Source: Lingula anatina | Lineage: Eukaryota; Brachiopoda; Lingulata; Lingulida; Lingulidae | Length of the DNA: 38,625 nucleotides | NCBI RefSeq assembly: GCF_001039355.2 | Contig: NW_019773571.1 | Span: 1-38,625 of the forward strand | Direction: 5' to 3' | In this document: one piece after another, positions 21,620 through 31,600 of the stretch | Numbering within the stretch: position 1 is the first letter of the stretch | Layout: every line of letters starts with the position of its first letter | Translations under genes and position numbers: made by a program | Notes under the pieces: model-generated | What the model was told of the DNA's origin: nothing | The model's database searches: none | The model's input: the letters and a program-made list of their open reading frames with translations, nothing else

Positions 21620-21879
21620 AAACATAAGATAGTTGAATAGCTTGATTTCCTTTCTTTTTCATCTCTGTGAAGAAACACTAATACATAAGGGTAAATAATT
21701 ATACAAACGTATAAAGGACTTTAAATTGTCGAGTTGAGAAACTATTGGATTATTTAAGTTTAGTTCACATCTACATGGTAGAGTCATACGCGAAGATTCA
21801 GAAAATTAATCAACAAGCGTAGGGATTTGTTCAATTAATCTATATTCAAAATTAGACTCATCAGAAGTACACCACCTCA

Positions 21880-22238
21880 ATCTATAGATCTAGAGCGATT
21901 TGAGCCAGGGTCTTAAAGTAAGATCATTAGCCAATGAAAACACCACTATGACGGCGCCACGCAAACGCATCTACCTGTTTTCAATAGCGTTAAGTCTAGT
22001 GTGTTCACGCTGGTGCATTGAATGGGAACTCCAGAGTTTGACCAATCCTCGACGCTTCATCCAATCACCGCGGTCTATCGACCACCGCATTGATCACTCT
22101 GCAGATGTACCGGATTCCAGGTAGAAGAGTACCGTTGTGTTGTGCCGTGAAGGTTCACGTGCCATTTTAAGTGACGTAGACATAGTTAGCTAATTGGACA
22201 GACTGAAAAGACGACCTTGGGTCATTGGATGTCTCAAA
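21880..22238 (+). promoter_or_regulatory. Possible distal promoter or non-coding first exon
   Basis: The region is CpG-rich relative to its surroundings, has a CACGTG E-box (near 22157) and a tgacgta CRE-like site, and ends at a consensus donor (caaagtaagt, GT at 22239). It could be a non-coding first exon for the palmitoyltransferase gene 3 kb downstream, but nothing proves the link. Confidence 0.2.
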
Positions 22239-22390
22239 GTAAGTATAATGAGCAGGTTTTTATTCATCTGTACGTGTTTGAATCAACTGCAAGGCGCAGT
22301 GGGCCTATGAATTTTAGCTAAGTTAACAAACGAGGCACTGATTTTGAATGACATAAAATTGCCTTTGGTTTGATATAACGTGCTGATTAG

Positions 22391-22490
22391 ACACCCTGGG
22401 TTTCAGAGATTCCTAGAAACTCAGCTCTCCAGTAAGTATATGCTGATAATACCAAGTTGGGTTTACATTGATCCCCGAAACTCAGGGTGT
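22391..22490. mobile_element. Foldback (MITE-like) element
   Basis: Arms acaccctgggtttcagagat and the near-complementary atccccgaaactcagggtgt, 100 bases end to end. Target duplication not clear. Confidence 0.45.
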
Positions 22491-22642
22491 TCTACATATA
22501 ATTACTTCACAACCCGACCCTGCCATATATTTATTACGTTATATGGTTACCTGACCGGATAAGATAAGAGGCACAGGGTAAATGCACAGTGTAAATGGAC
22601 ATAAATCAAGGAAGACGTGGGGAGGGGTGGGCTTTCTATGCC

Positions 22643-22667
22643 CCTCTCTCTCTCTCTCTCTCTCTCT
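22643..22667. repeat. (CT)n microsatellite
   Basis: Twelve CT units. Confidence 0.95.
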
Positions 22668-23207
22668 GTATCATGTAAGGGGGTTAAAGACATTCTAATC
22701 GTCGATAGGAAATTAAAGGGAGTTGATGATAGATACTTCAGCCACCTGCAAATTTGTGTCTGCGTGCTTGCGTGCGTCTGTGTGTTTGGGGCTTGGTGTT
22801 TGTGGGGAGGGGGGGGGGGATCGCCCATTATCCACCAGCGATGATCACCTACGGCGCATTTGTATGTAGTCGCCTAATTTACCCTCGTATTTCATGCCAC
22901 TAGCATTAATGAATCCAATTAACTATCTTGATCAATATGTCCATGTAAGAGTCCACGTCCTTCACAATTAATAAGGCCTACTCGTAGTTATCTATACGAT
23001 GCCTGACATGACCAGCCACTAGTTTCCAGAGATACCATATTCAACACAGGACTATGGCTGGTGCATATGTTTGGTATGTATTGTAATATGTACACAACAG
23101 CTAGCAACCAACGCAAGCCGAAAGGTACACAAAATGTAGGGTCTTTGTAGACAAATGGTCACATGCGACTAAAGCATGCAGGCAGGAATGAATATGACAT
23201 ATATGAC

Positions 23208-23212
<5 letters not shown>

Positions 23213-23248
<36 letters not shown>
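23213..23248. repeat. (TG)n microsatellite
   Basis: Eighteen TG units preceded by two atatgacat repeats. Confidence 0.95.
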
Positions 23249-23250
<2 letters not shown>

Positions 23251-23977
23251 CTCGCGCTCGCGTTATACAATATGAAAAAGAAGAATTTTGAATTGTTGAA
23301 ATACACTACCGCAGCGATGATTAAAAGCTAAAACTGACGATGTGAATTGAATGCACTAAAGAAAAACTACAAGGTACTGGGGAATACTTTTTATTTACTG
23401 GAATGCTGGGTATACCTATCTATCTATCTCACAAGCGCGCACTCACACACACGCACATGGACGCACACACATCTACGAAATGCATTCCATTCCATCACAT
23501 GTAGGCTACTATTAAAACATTTGTTTAGTAAAAAAAATCGTGCGTTGCAGTGGAAACTGGCGAATTAAACTCAGTACTGGCGTGAACAGTATCTTGAACA
23601 CGTTCAGATTAGGTGTGCTTCACCAAATAACACGCTTGTTTGCCGATCAGCATGTGTAATATGTAAAGAAAATACATGTATACCTGTGCTAAATTGGGGC
23701 TCATACATGTATCTATCAAAGGCTTAATGCGAGCACCTGTCGGGGTTATCTTTTGTGTTAATTATTGCTAGTAGCAGCTTATAATAGGCCTCTCGTTTAT
23801 GTTGTATTATATACACGATTTATGAAGAGACAACCCCATACTACAATTAGTAACAGCGGTTGGTGTTAATATGTGAAAGTGATACACACAGCATGAACGG
23901 GAGTATGTTCTAGCAGCACGAAATATAAAGCATTATTGTAGTATAAGAATAATAGAAAATGACATCATATTCAGCTT

Positions 23978-23980
<3 letters not shown>

Positions 23981-24012
<32 letters not shown>
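23981..24012. repeat. (GT)n microsatellite
   Basis: Sixteen GT units. The stretch 24013-25080 to its right shows no gene on either strand. Confidence 0.95.
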
Positions 24013-24014
<2 letters not shown>

Positions 24015-25088
24015 ATTAATGAAAAATGGTGCCATTTGACGTGCTGGATATTTGAAATAATTTCTAGACATATTAGCATTTTTAAAGAAAATGCCTATGC
24101 ACTTACGGTATGTACATTTGCGGCTTAGTTTTTTCATTTAGTGATATAAATGGATAATAGGTGTCATGTTGAATCAGGAACATCGATCCTAGAACTAAAG
24201 TTGTCCTCTAAGCTCAAAAGATGGCGCTGCGTGTCTCCTGTGAGCGTAAGAAATTTTTGCAAGCTGTTGGCATTGGATAATAAAATACTTGGAAGACATA
24301 AACTCCTGTCGTTTACTTGTCATTTACTTGAAACGACCACAATTTAAGTGTGAAATAATGTCTTGTTTTGAACAAGCTTGGTTTTTAAAAGAGAATGAAA
24401 TACTACTTATTCCTTGCCAGTTTGATACCGTAGTAGCTCCGTACCTGTAGTAGCCTGCCTACATAATTGTAGTACTTATTGATTAGATTTGAACAAGCGC
24501 TTTTCTTCTTTTTTATGTGATCAGCTTTAAAAAAAACGAATCGTGACAGGTTATTAAAGAGGGATGATCATAATCCATCTTCGCATCTTATCAAAATTTG
24601 CCATCTGCTCGCCATTTTTAATGACAAGATAGCAGACATTTTTCAAAGCCATTCTTATGTCTTTCTGGCCAATTTAAATTTAGTTTGACTCATCACAATC
24701 TTAATCCATTATAAGCCGAACTAGCGTTAAATTAAAAGTTATAATAAAGTATATGCCACATTGTTGAAATGAATCGAAAAGACGTGACTGGGTAGGATAA
24801 GACAATTCGATCATTATCTTGCGAGGCGAAATTATTTTTTATTCAAGTTCATATGTGAATGTTTCAGCACACTAGGTGGACAGTGATTTTGTATTAAAAA
24901 TAAACATGAAACATATATATGGGAAGACGTAATACTGGTCCACTAAAGTTAAACAAACAAATTTTAAACAAACCTTCAAAAACAAGATAATGAAGAAAAT
25001 AAGTATTGGCTCTTACGTTGAAACGGAGATCACGACGGTTCGACCTTATTCCAATTAAGGCCCTCTTCTAGTGAACTGATGTTGAGTT

Positions 25089-25127
25089 GTCACCGGTGTC
25101 ACGTGGTGACAGTCTGACACCGGTGAC
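25089..25127. promoter_or_regulatory. Perfect 13-bp-arm inverted repeat upstream of DHHC gene
   Basis: gtcaccggtgtca (25089-25101) is mirrored exactly by tgacaccggtgac (25115-25127). The 13-base spacer carries another GTGAC, and a CACGTG E-box overlaps the left arm's end (25100-25105). Located about 90 bases before the start codon, it could be a binding site array for a dimeric factor. Function inferred only. Confidence 0.45.
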
Positions 25128-25154
25128 ACTTTAAGTCCTAAATCCTAATATCAC

Positions 25155-25162
25155 TTTATAAG
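25155..25162 (+). promoter_or_regulatory. Possible TATA box of the DHHC gene
   Basis: tttataag sits 60 bases before the start codon and would place transcription start near 25185. Alternatively tttatatttcag just before the ATG is a splice acceptor of an upstream 5' UTR intron. The sequence does not decide between these. Confidence 0.35.
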
Positions 25163-25214
25163 TCATCCACAATTGTCCGTTTATCAACTTGACTCTTTAC
25201 TTTATATTTCAGGC

Positions 25215-26363
25215 ATGAGCGTATCTTCGGGCCTAGCAGCAATGACCACGGGAGCAGAGCTCAGGGAGCGCGGCCTTGACACCGTCCAGCCGACACCGTC
25301 ACCGCCTTCAGAGAAACTCATGGATAAGTGGAAAGCGCACTACCAGAAACGAAAGACCTACCAGCCCAGATTCTATCCATACCTGCTCCGCTTCGGCCTT
25401 CCATTTTGGTTCCTCAGCGCCATGTGCGGGGGGTATATCATCGGGGCCTTTTACGTTTCCCCCTTTTTGTATTCAGAATACGGACCGTCTGTGAACTTGT
25501 TTAACTTTTGCCTGCAGACGTTCATGTTGGTGCAAATACTTATCAACTGGTTTTTCGTAAAGACTGTGACGTCATTCTATAGGCCCAGTGACGTAGAATG
25601 TGCAGGGAATGATGTAACAGTTTTAGAAACGCCCGTCCACCTAGGACCAGCAAAGAAGTGGGAGAAATTGGACAAAGAGAAGAGGAAATATCTAGTCATC
25701 GTACAAATAGGAAATAGGCAGGAATTGTTTCCATATTGGGGCCCGAGACCGTGTCCACGTTGTAATCGCCCGCGCCCGCCTCGGGCTCACCACTGCCCTA
25801 TATGTAATGGGTGCATTTTAAAACGAGACCACCACTGTTACTTTACAGGGAGTTGTGTCGGACTCAGAAATCAGAGGCATTTTATCATGCTAGCGGCCTG
25901 GTCTTTTGTGACCTTACTATATTCTTTCATTCACGTCCTAATTTACATTCCATATTTAGTAGAAGATATTTCTTACTGGGACCTCAATATCGTTGTGGCA
26001 CTGATCAGGTTTATTTTCAGATATATAAGTTTGTATAAACTCATAGAGATATCGTTAATTTACTCTATGATGATAATAGGCTTTCTGGCTGGCGGATTTC
26101 TGAACGAACAAGTAAGGATAGTACGTAAAGGCATATCACAATACGAGTACGCATTTGACTTGAAAGTGATCAACAGAAACTCTACATCACGCAATATCCA
26201 ATCCGTCTTCGGTGACTACTGGGCCATAAATTTACTATTCCCTGCCCATTGGCTGTTTCCCAACGATATAGATGATGGTGTTTCGTGGCCAGGCGTAAAA
26301 GTAGACACCCCGGATCTAACTGATTTCTGCGCCGGTGAGGAGAGCTCGGGGACTGTGATTTGA
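25215..26363 (+). CDS. DHHC-type protein S-palmitoyltransferase (ZDHHC22/24-like)
   Basis: A 382-residue enzyme from an uninterrupted coding exon. It would transfer palmitate to cysteines of membrane proteins, probably in ER/Golgi membranes. The start is the first in-frame ATG (MSVSSGLAAM); a longer reading from 25173 needs a TTG start. Predicted membrane segments are near residues 58-82, 93-117, 224-248 and 276-298. Between the second and third lies the Cys-rich domain: C180, C183, H193, C194, C197, C200, then catalytic DHHC at 205-208 and C214, with conserved NQRHF after it. The usual TTxE after TM4 reads SQYE. The C-terminus has a GDYWAINLLFP block with Asn339 in the PaCCT-like position, and DDGVSWP, resembling ZDHHC22/24-type members. 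It is longer than human ZDHHC24, mostly at the N-terminus. Orthology is not settled. Confidence 0.93.
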   Translation: MSVSSGLAAMTTGAELRERGLDTVQPTPSPPSEKLMDKWKAHYQKRKTYQPRFYPYLLRFGLPFWFLSAMCGGYIIGAFYVSPFLYSEYGPSVNLFNFCLQTFMLVQILINWFFVKTVTSFYRPSDVECAGNDVTVLETPVHLGPAKKWEKLDKEKRKYLVIVQIGNRQELFPYWGPRPCPRCNRPRPPRAHHCPICNGCILKRDHHCYFTGSCVGLRNQRHFIMLAAWSFVTLLYSFIHVLIYIPYLVEDISYWDLNIVVALIRFIFRYISLYKLIEISLIYSMMIIGFLAGGFLNEQVRIVRKGISQYEYAFDLKVINRNSTSRNIQSVFGDYWAINLLFPAHWLFPNDIDDGVSWPGVKVDTPDLTDFCAGEESSGTVI

Positions 26364-27392
26364 TGTCAGAAATTATTGTTATCTGCGATTGTGAGTAACG
26401 TCATTGGCTAAAACATTTTTGATATATTTGCAAAGCTGTTTTTTAATTGCGGTTGGTTTCTTTCCAAAAAGGAGGACACCATAGCATAAAAAGCAACTGT
26501 AATGCAGCATATGTTACACAATAGGTGACCATGTGCCTTATGAAGGTACAAATAACAATGTACTTACTGGTGTCTCAAAGTCAAGAGCAAAAAACAGCAT
26601 AAGAGCATCAAAGCCAAAAAAAAGAGGCCGATTTATTTCAATTCGCACCTTATATACATGTTCCGATAGTACACGTTTACCAATCAGAACCAATTATACA
26701 ATGAACAGTTTTACCTTTAAGTTACCATCACAGGAGAGTTTCGAACTTGTGCACCGGACAACACTTTACTTATAGAGACATCTACCGGTAGCAATACAAA
26801 ACAATCTCAACTAACACACTACATCGTCACACCCATTACTTGTGTGACTCAGAAAGTCATTTTTGGTGGAAAGACCAAGCCATTTATGTTAAAGTTTGGT
26901 TAAAAAAGTCACCATCACCAAATTAATTAATTAATTAATACGTAAAATGCACTGTTGTTACTGTGTTGATATACCCGTGTCTCACAGTAGAATTTTTCCT
27001 TAACTAACAGTGAGACTGTTATGGATCTTAACGCAGTACTGTAAGAACACTCAAAATACGATCAGAATTAGCAAGGCACGCAAGGGGTGCTGTTAAATGT
27101 AAAAAACACATTTTGGGAATAAAAATAAATAAATATCCATGGCTCCATGCTCTACATAAACTTGTAAAACTATGAGGAGGCCATAAATATTCACCATTGT
27201 CGCAATGAGGAAAAACGGATGAACATTGAAAGTGAGTGGTGTTGAAGCAAGTGCGACCATTGAAGTACAACTGGAATACTTCAATGATATGACCGATTAA
27301 TAACATGCATATTCTGTGTCTTTGGTGCTGCTTTTGGTTGTACCTACTTTCGTGACCTACTTTCCTGCCCCATTGACATACAGCTTAGAATG
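26364..27392. other. Intergenic region downstream of the DHHC gene
   Basis: No further gene is convincing. A pair of overlapping minus-strand frames at 27028-27306 is hydrophobic but has no family motif. An (ATTA)n patch lies near 26926-26940. No obvious poly-A signal close to the stop; the first AATAAA-like words are several hundred bases away. Confidence 0.5.
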
Positions 27393-27540
27393 CCAGCAGA
27401 AAAATCCGTTCAAACATCATTTTCGGGTAAAATTAAACAATGCCTTTTGGTAATTCTTTTAGTTATACTACTTGAAACTATATGCTGGCATTTGGTTGGT
27501 TTTTGTGACAAAAAATTGACTTTGTATGCATCTTTAAATA
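27393..27540 (+). repeat. Dispersed repeat, copy 2
   Basis: Diverged partner of 21175-21320 in the same orientation; together they show a repeat family of at least 145 bp. Open frames over it on both strands are probably not genes. Confidence 0.55.
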
Positions 27541-27722
27541 ACCCTCTAAACTTAGCTTTGGTTCGACCAAATGCATACATATTAATCCATATTACTAGTA
27601 AGTACTTCAAAACTGATGTCAGGTTGCTCTCTTTCTCAAGTACAACATCTGCTTTTTTCACAGGAAGATAAGAGTGTCACGACTCAGACACACACACACA
27701 CACGCACACCCAGCTCCAAAAG

Positions 27723-27814
27723 TATATATACCCTCTACCACGCATGCATTGACGAGGTTCTTTTCATAAAGGACAGACAGACTTAAAACGAAAAGTTTTG
27801 CTTGCTGAATACAT
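27723..27814 (+). promoter_or_regulatory. Candidate TATA box and non-coding first exon of defensin 1
   Basis: TATATATA at 27723-27730 is followed 92 bases later by a consensus GTAAGT donor at 27815. The next good acceptor (gcgtttcag, ending 28398) lies 28 bases before the defensin ATG. The second defensin gene has a TATATAAG at 34043 and a GTGAGA donor 96 bases later, a similar spacing. A 5' UTR intron is therefore plausible for both but unproven. Confidence 0.35.
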
Positions 27815-28108
27815 GTAAGTACCAGGTTTCATGTGATCGCTTTTCAACCGACAAAACGATTTTTCTCACCTGGCTTCAAGATAATGTTGGAGAAAAGAAA
27901 CTGCACCTGCAAGTAATGTAAGCATACCCCATCGCCATTTACGATGTCAAAAATTGCACGGAAAATTGTGTACGAGTGCGCGTGTCAAATGTACCAGTAA
28001 TCAGGGCTTAACATGTTTCTTTCATAATAAGACGAACATTTTGCACGTAATTTGGCTTAAACTACTTCTTTACATAGAGGTGCAAGGGAAAATTAAACTG
28101 TTTTTATA

Positions 28109-28146
28109 ATAATAATAATAATAATTATTATTATTATTATTATTTG
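28109..28146. repeat. (AAT)n/(ATT)n inverted microsatellite
   Basis: Six AAT-type units followed by six ATT-type units, forming a perfect hairpin of trinucleotides just left of the duplicated defensin block. Confidence 0.9.
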
Positions 28147-28425
28147 ATAATACGCCACTAGTAATAATATGGTAACAATTTTCTTTAGTGGATGCACTGC
28201 GAGTGGAGCATTTGCTGAAAATGACCAGTTAATTCCATCAGTTCTTTAAGCTTTAAAGTACGGTTTCCGAAAAGCATTCAAAGATGGAAACTTGTTTACT
28301 GAAATGGTTTTCCGAAATTTAACGAATAAGTGAATGGATTAATTAAAGCTATAACACAGTTTATGACGTTTATTGCATATACACGTATTGCGTTTCAGTT
28401 GTATACCCGCGTGTGGCAATCTACA

Positions 28426-28995
28426 ATGAAACGCCAATACCTTTTCCTGCTGGTGTGCCTGGTGGTTTTTACGATGGGTAACACATGATTTCTGTGGTTT
28501 TAAAATGTAATTTTTTTTTTTATCTTTACGATTGTCAATTTAAATTCTTCTACATTTATATATCATATCGTATTAAAAGGCAGTATTTTCAAGACAATCG
28601 TACATCCAGAGCCAATATCCATTTCTAAATGGCTCACTTTTCATGCTAGTAGGTTTTAACATACTATCTATACTACCAGTAAGTGTAGGTGGCTGTGCAC
28701 AACACATAATGTACGTAAAAGAAGAATAATTATACATGTAAGCAATAGGCTTGAAATATTCAACGTCCTCATTCAAAATCCATGAAAATTGCGCTGCGCA
28801 ACGTAAACATATTATTTTATTATTTTAGATGCTGTCTGTGCATCGCCTATTTCGGAAAATGTTAGTCGTGATCGCCGATTCACCTGCGATATTTGGGGAA
28901 ATGGAGTTTCGACTACTGTCTGTGCGACCTACTGCAAGCTCCTTGGCAAAAGCACTGGCTATTGTGATAAGAGCACTTGCATATGCACAACTTAA
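28426..28995 (+). CDS. Defensin precursor 1 (insect-type, six cysteines)
   Basis: Two coding exons, 28426-28477 and 28829-28995 (phase 1 intron, GT 28478, AG 28828), give 72 residues. Residues 1-17 (MKRQYLFLLVCLVVFTM) are a signal peptide core, followed by a short acidic pro-piece ending RDRR (31-34), a furin-like RxxR site. The mature 38 residues start FTCD. Their cysteines are spaced C-x11-C-x3-C-x9-C-x4-C-x-C, the cysteine-stabilised alpha/beta pattern, with GYC before the fourth Cys and CIC at the end, close to insect defensin A. The product should be a secreted antimicrobial peptide that attacks bacterial envelopes, net charge about +1. The stop (TAA 28993) lies just before intron 2. No track-scale frame covers it because the exons are short. 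Confidence 0.93.
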
Positions 28996-29342
28996 ATGTA
29001 GGTTACATTTTCTTATCTTACGAGCTGATGATAAATGGACCTAAGGGTTTCTTGGGCTTAGTATCTTTATTATACCTGGCAAAGTTCTCTAAGCACAAAA
29101 AGTAGAGCATATATTACGCAGACCTCATAAAGGTGTACGTTTTGCTTACGGTTTCGAAATAAGGTTTGTTTTCGTGAAAAAATCTTATATCATGTAATGA
29201 ATGATATTTTCAGTTGAATTTATATCTAGGTATTGTTTGTTAACAAAGGTAATAAAGTCACCCAGTTAATTTTGTTGTCCTCATTATTTTTGATATGATA
29301 ATTTCCAATCTATGTTTTTTTTTTTTTTTTTTTTTGTTTCAG

Positions 29343-29445
29343 CTGAAGAAGATATCCATTCGAAGAGAATGCAGCTCTGCGGCAAAATAACGGATTATAT
29401 CGCGTGTATTTGAAATTGAATGAATAAAATGTTGCCGTTGCATAT
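29343..29445 (+). other. Defensin 1 3' UTR exon with poly-A signal
   Basis: Long T tract and CAG acceptor (29341-29342) open an exon ending soon after AATAAA at 29423-29428. The matching donor is gtag/gttaca a few bases after the stop codon. The same exon is almost identical in copy 2. Confidence 0.6.
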
Positions 29446-30392
29446 AACGTTTTGAGATTTTAAATTAAAACTATTCAGCCCCTCAGTGATTATTCTATAC
29501 GTTCTGATATAGCATATTTTCCTAATTGAAAGGCAATTCAGCGTTTTCAACAGGTTGATTGGAGGTCCCTCGAAAAGCACAAAACCATTGATTGGTATAC
29601 GGACATAAAAAAAATTAAAGTGCGCGACAAGTTTCCAAGCATCCTATCAATCTCTAGCGGTCAGATCGACATGTTGCCGATATTTTGACTAAGGCATAAA
29701 GCATTTTGTCTTAGTTAACACCCCCTCCCTTTTCAAATGGAGTCTACGTGTTTGCGAGTCGGTGTGTTCAAGCCTTTCTTACACCATATTTATGGCGGTA
29801 TAACTGGGATGGAAATGAAACGTGTGGGGGCGTGACGATTTCCAGCAATATCATTGGTCCTTATCAGTAGAGAGCTAAAAACAAAAGAACCCTAATTATG
29901 TTAAAACAACGTGACTTAGCAGAAACGAGCCAATCACAAAATACCTGCCCATAACACATGAAATAGGTATACAGAGAGATTTTATAAGATTTTCGCGTGC
30001 TGGCGTGCTGTGAGAACGAGTTTGCTGTCAGTACACGAATTTTACACATGATTTTTGAGTTTACTTTCTACGACGAAAACATGTTAGTCTTTGCTTTTTT
30101 TTTTTTTTTCATTAAACCCAAGTATTACAAGCGCGATGGAGGCTATATTGTTTTGATTGTTACGACATGTTTTGGCTCACATTTATGCCAGCTTTTATTC
30201 ACAAGTTTGCAATATGTCAACTCGAAAATGGTGAATTGACAGCTGATTTTTTAAAATGAAAACTAGTCTTGATATGGCGCACGAATGTATAAAAGAACTT
30301 CAGTGTAATAACTGGTCTCTTAGTAATAGTCTCTTAGAATATCATCAGCAGTTTTACAAGTTAATAATAATAACAGCCTGTTTTAATCAATA
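29446..30392 (+). other. Conserved downstream flank of defensin 1, promoter-like motifs
   Basis: About 97% identical to 36520-37510. Contains GGAAATGAAAC (interferon-regulatory-like), a CCAAT box (gccaatc, 29929-29935) and TTTATAAG (29981-29988) about 50 bases apart, a promoter-like arrangement on the plus strand. Open frames on both strands (29864-30049 minus, 29997-30239 plus) have no known domain and are probably incidental. Confidence 0.4.
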
Positions 30393-30626
30393 GTTAAAAC
30401 AAGTTAATTTGAACTTTGATATCGTATATTAATATATTATATTAATTTTTGCACTCCGATATTTAAGTGTCCATCGTGTCGCCCTCGTTGAGGATAGCTC
30501 AGCTGATTGCACACCTCAGGTAGAGGTTCCACTCACATTGTTAGCCTATCTTTCTCTGTTACTGGGATGTTATTTCAATATTGTTGAGATTTCTTTTCAA
30601 AGTCTCAACTATCTAGCATCATAAAA
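30393..30626 (+). mobile_element. SINE-like insertion (tRNA-derived) in copy 1 only
   Basis: This 234-base segment is absent from the otherwise identical flank in copy 2. It contains a Pol III box A-like tagctcagctg (30495-30505) and, 19 bases on, a box B-like aggttccactc (30524-30534), as in tRNA-derived SINEs. The left part (30393-30480) is AT-rich. Target duplications are unclear. Confidence 0.55.
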
Positions 30627-30892
30627 ATTCAAATTTTTCTTGAATTTAAAAATGTCAGATTATTATATAGTCCTTCAAACATTTCAAAATCTGAACAAAA
30701 ATTTGATCCAGGTGCCAGTTACGATGACATTTCTCAAGTTGTGACAGCTAGAGGGGTCCATTCAAATGTTAACTGAGGAAGTCTACCTGTACATGTAAAA
30801 GCATTTAAAACAATGCCAGGTAACCAACCCCGCAGCAGCGGTTAAAATTATCGGTATCTCGGTTCCTTTCCTTCTAACGACAAAGTGTTTAG

Positions 30893-31072
30893 GGTGACTG
30901 CTTGGAGCAGGAGCATAAGACCCTTGGCTCAGCAAGCGGTACATTTAAGTGGTTAGTTCACTCTTAATAGTCATTTATATTATAGGGAGCCCCAGCGTTC
31001 GACGCTGCCAATTGCAGAACTGATTAACTGAACTAAACAAAAGGGGGTGGACTTGTGTAGAAAATGTGGAAG
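30893..31072. other. Intergenic spacer right of defensin block 1
   Basis: Nothing recognisable; similarity to copy 2 has ended. Confidence 0.4.
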
Positions 31073-31125
31073 AGAATAAAATCTCCTTAATAGCATAAAT
31101 AGAATAAAATCTCCGTAATAGCATG
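31073..31125. repeat. 28-bp direct repeat
   Basis: agaataaaatctccttaata and following bases occur twice head to tail (31073-31100, 31101-31125), one mismatch. Confidence 0.85.
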
Positions 31126-31289
31126 TCAGAGGCTGCTTAAGAGGACCGGCCAGTTTAGTTTACCGTTAGATGTGCAAAGAACCATAGGGTTTCAACGGAA
31201 AAACAGGAAATGATACAGTTGACCACGAACGCTTTATAACCGTAATCATGGGAATTAAAACAAGTTCAGTTTAAAAATTGAAAATAGAT

Positions 31290-31600
31290 GCCCGGCCTGA
31301 CCTGTCTGTCCTAGGATTTGGTGAGTGATGAGATTACTGGGAATTCTATATTCCTGGAAAAATAACATTTTAATTTGACTCGTTTGTGAGTGATTTTACC
31401 ACGGGGTTTCCGATGTATACAATTATATATAAAATATGCCCGGCCTGACCTTACCTGACCTGTCTGTCCTAGGAATTGATGAGTGATGAGATGGAAGATT
31501 ACTGGGAATTCTATATTCCTGGAAAAATAACATTTGAATTTGACTCATTTGTGAGGGATTTTACCACGGGGTATCCGATGTATACAATTATATATAAAAT
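31290..31600. repeat. Tandem duplication of a ~150-bp unit
   Basis: Unit 1 at 31290-31437 and unit 2 at 31438-31600, both starting gcccggcctgacc and ending tatataaaat. Unit 2 has an extra ttacctgacc and a short atggaag insertion. Differences are few, so the duplication is fairly recent. No coding potential seen. Confidence 0.9.

Larger units (their letters stand above)
28148..30892. repeat. Defensin duplication block, copy 1
   Basis: Matches 35239-37748. Identity is about 80% or lower upstream and through intron 1, high in exon 1, about 76% in exon 2, then about 97% from the stop codon onward through intron 2, the 3' UTR exon and about 1.4 kb of flank. Copy 1 alone has the 234-base insertion at 30393-30626. 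Copy 2 alone has about 60 extra bases near 37227-37290. Confidence 0.9.

Noticed and set aside
25173-25214. N-terminal extension of the DHHC protein (MSVYQLDSLLYISG)
   Set aside because: The first codon is TTG, and the segment contains a splice-acceptor-like or core-promoter sequence; the ATG at 25215 is preferred.
27028-27306. Two overlapping hydrophobic minus-strand frames, possible receptor or membrane-protein fragment
   Set aside because: No conserved motif in either frame, no splice-site support, and neither frame looks constrained.
28573-28776. Minus-strand frame in defensin intron 1, with a similar one at 35669-35860
   Set aside because: They are the two paralogous introns; similarity reflects the duplication, and substitutions do not respect the codon frame.
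29864-30239. Open frames on both strands in the conserved defensin flank, repeated at 36939-37124
   Set aside because: Near-identity comes from the 97% identical block; one frame runs through a poly-T tract and neither has a known domain.
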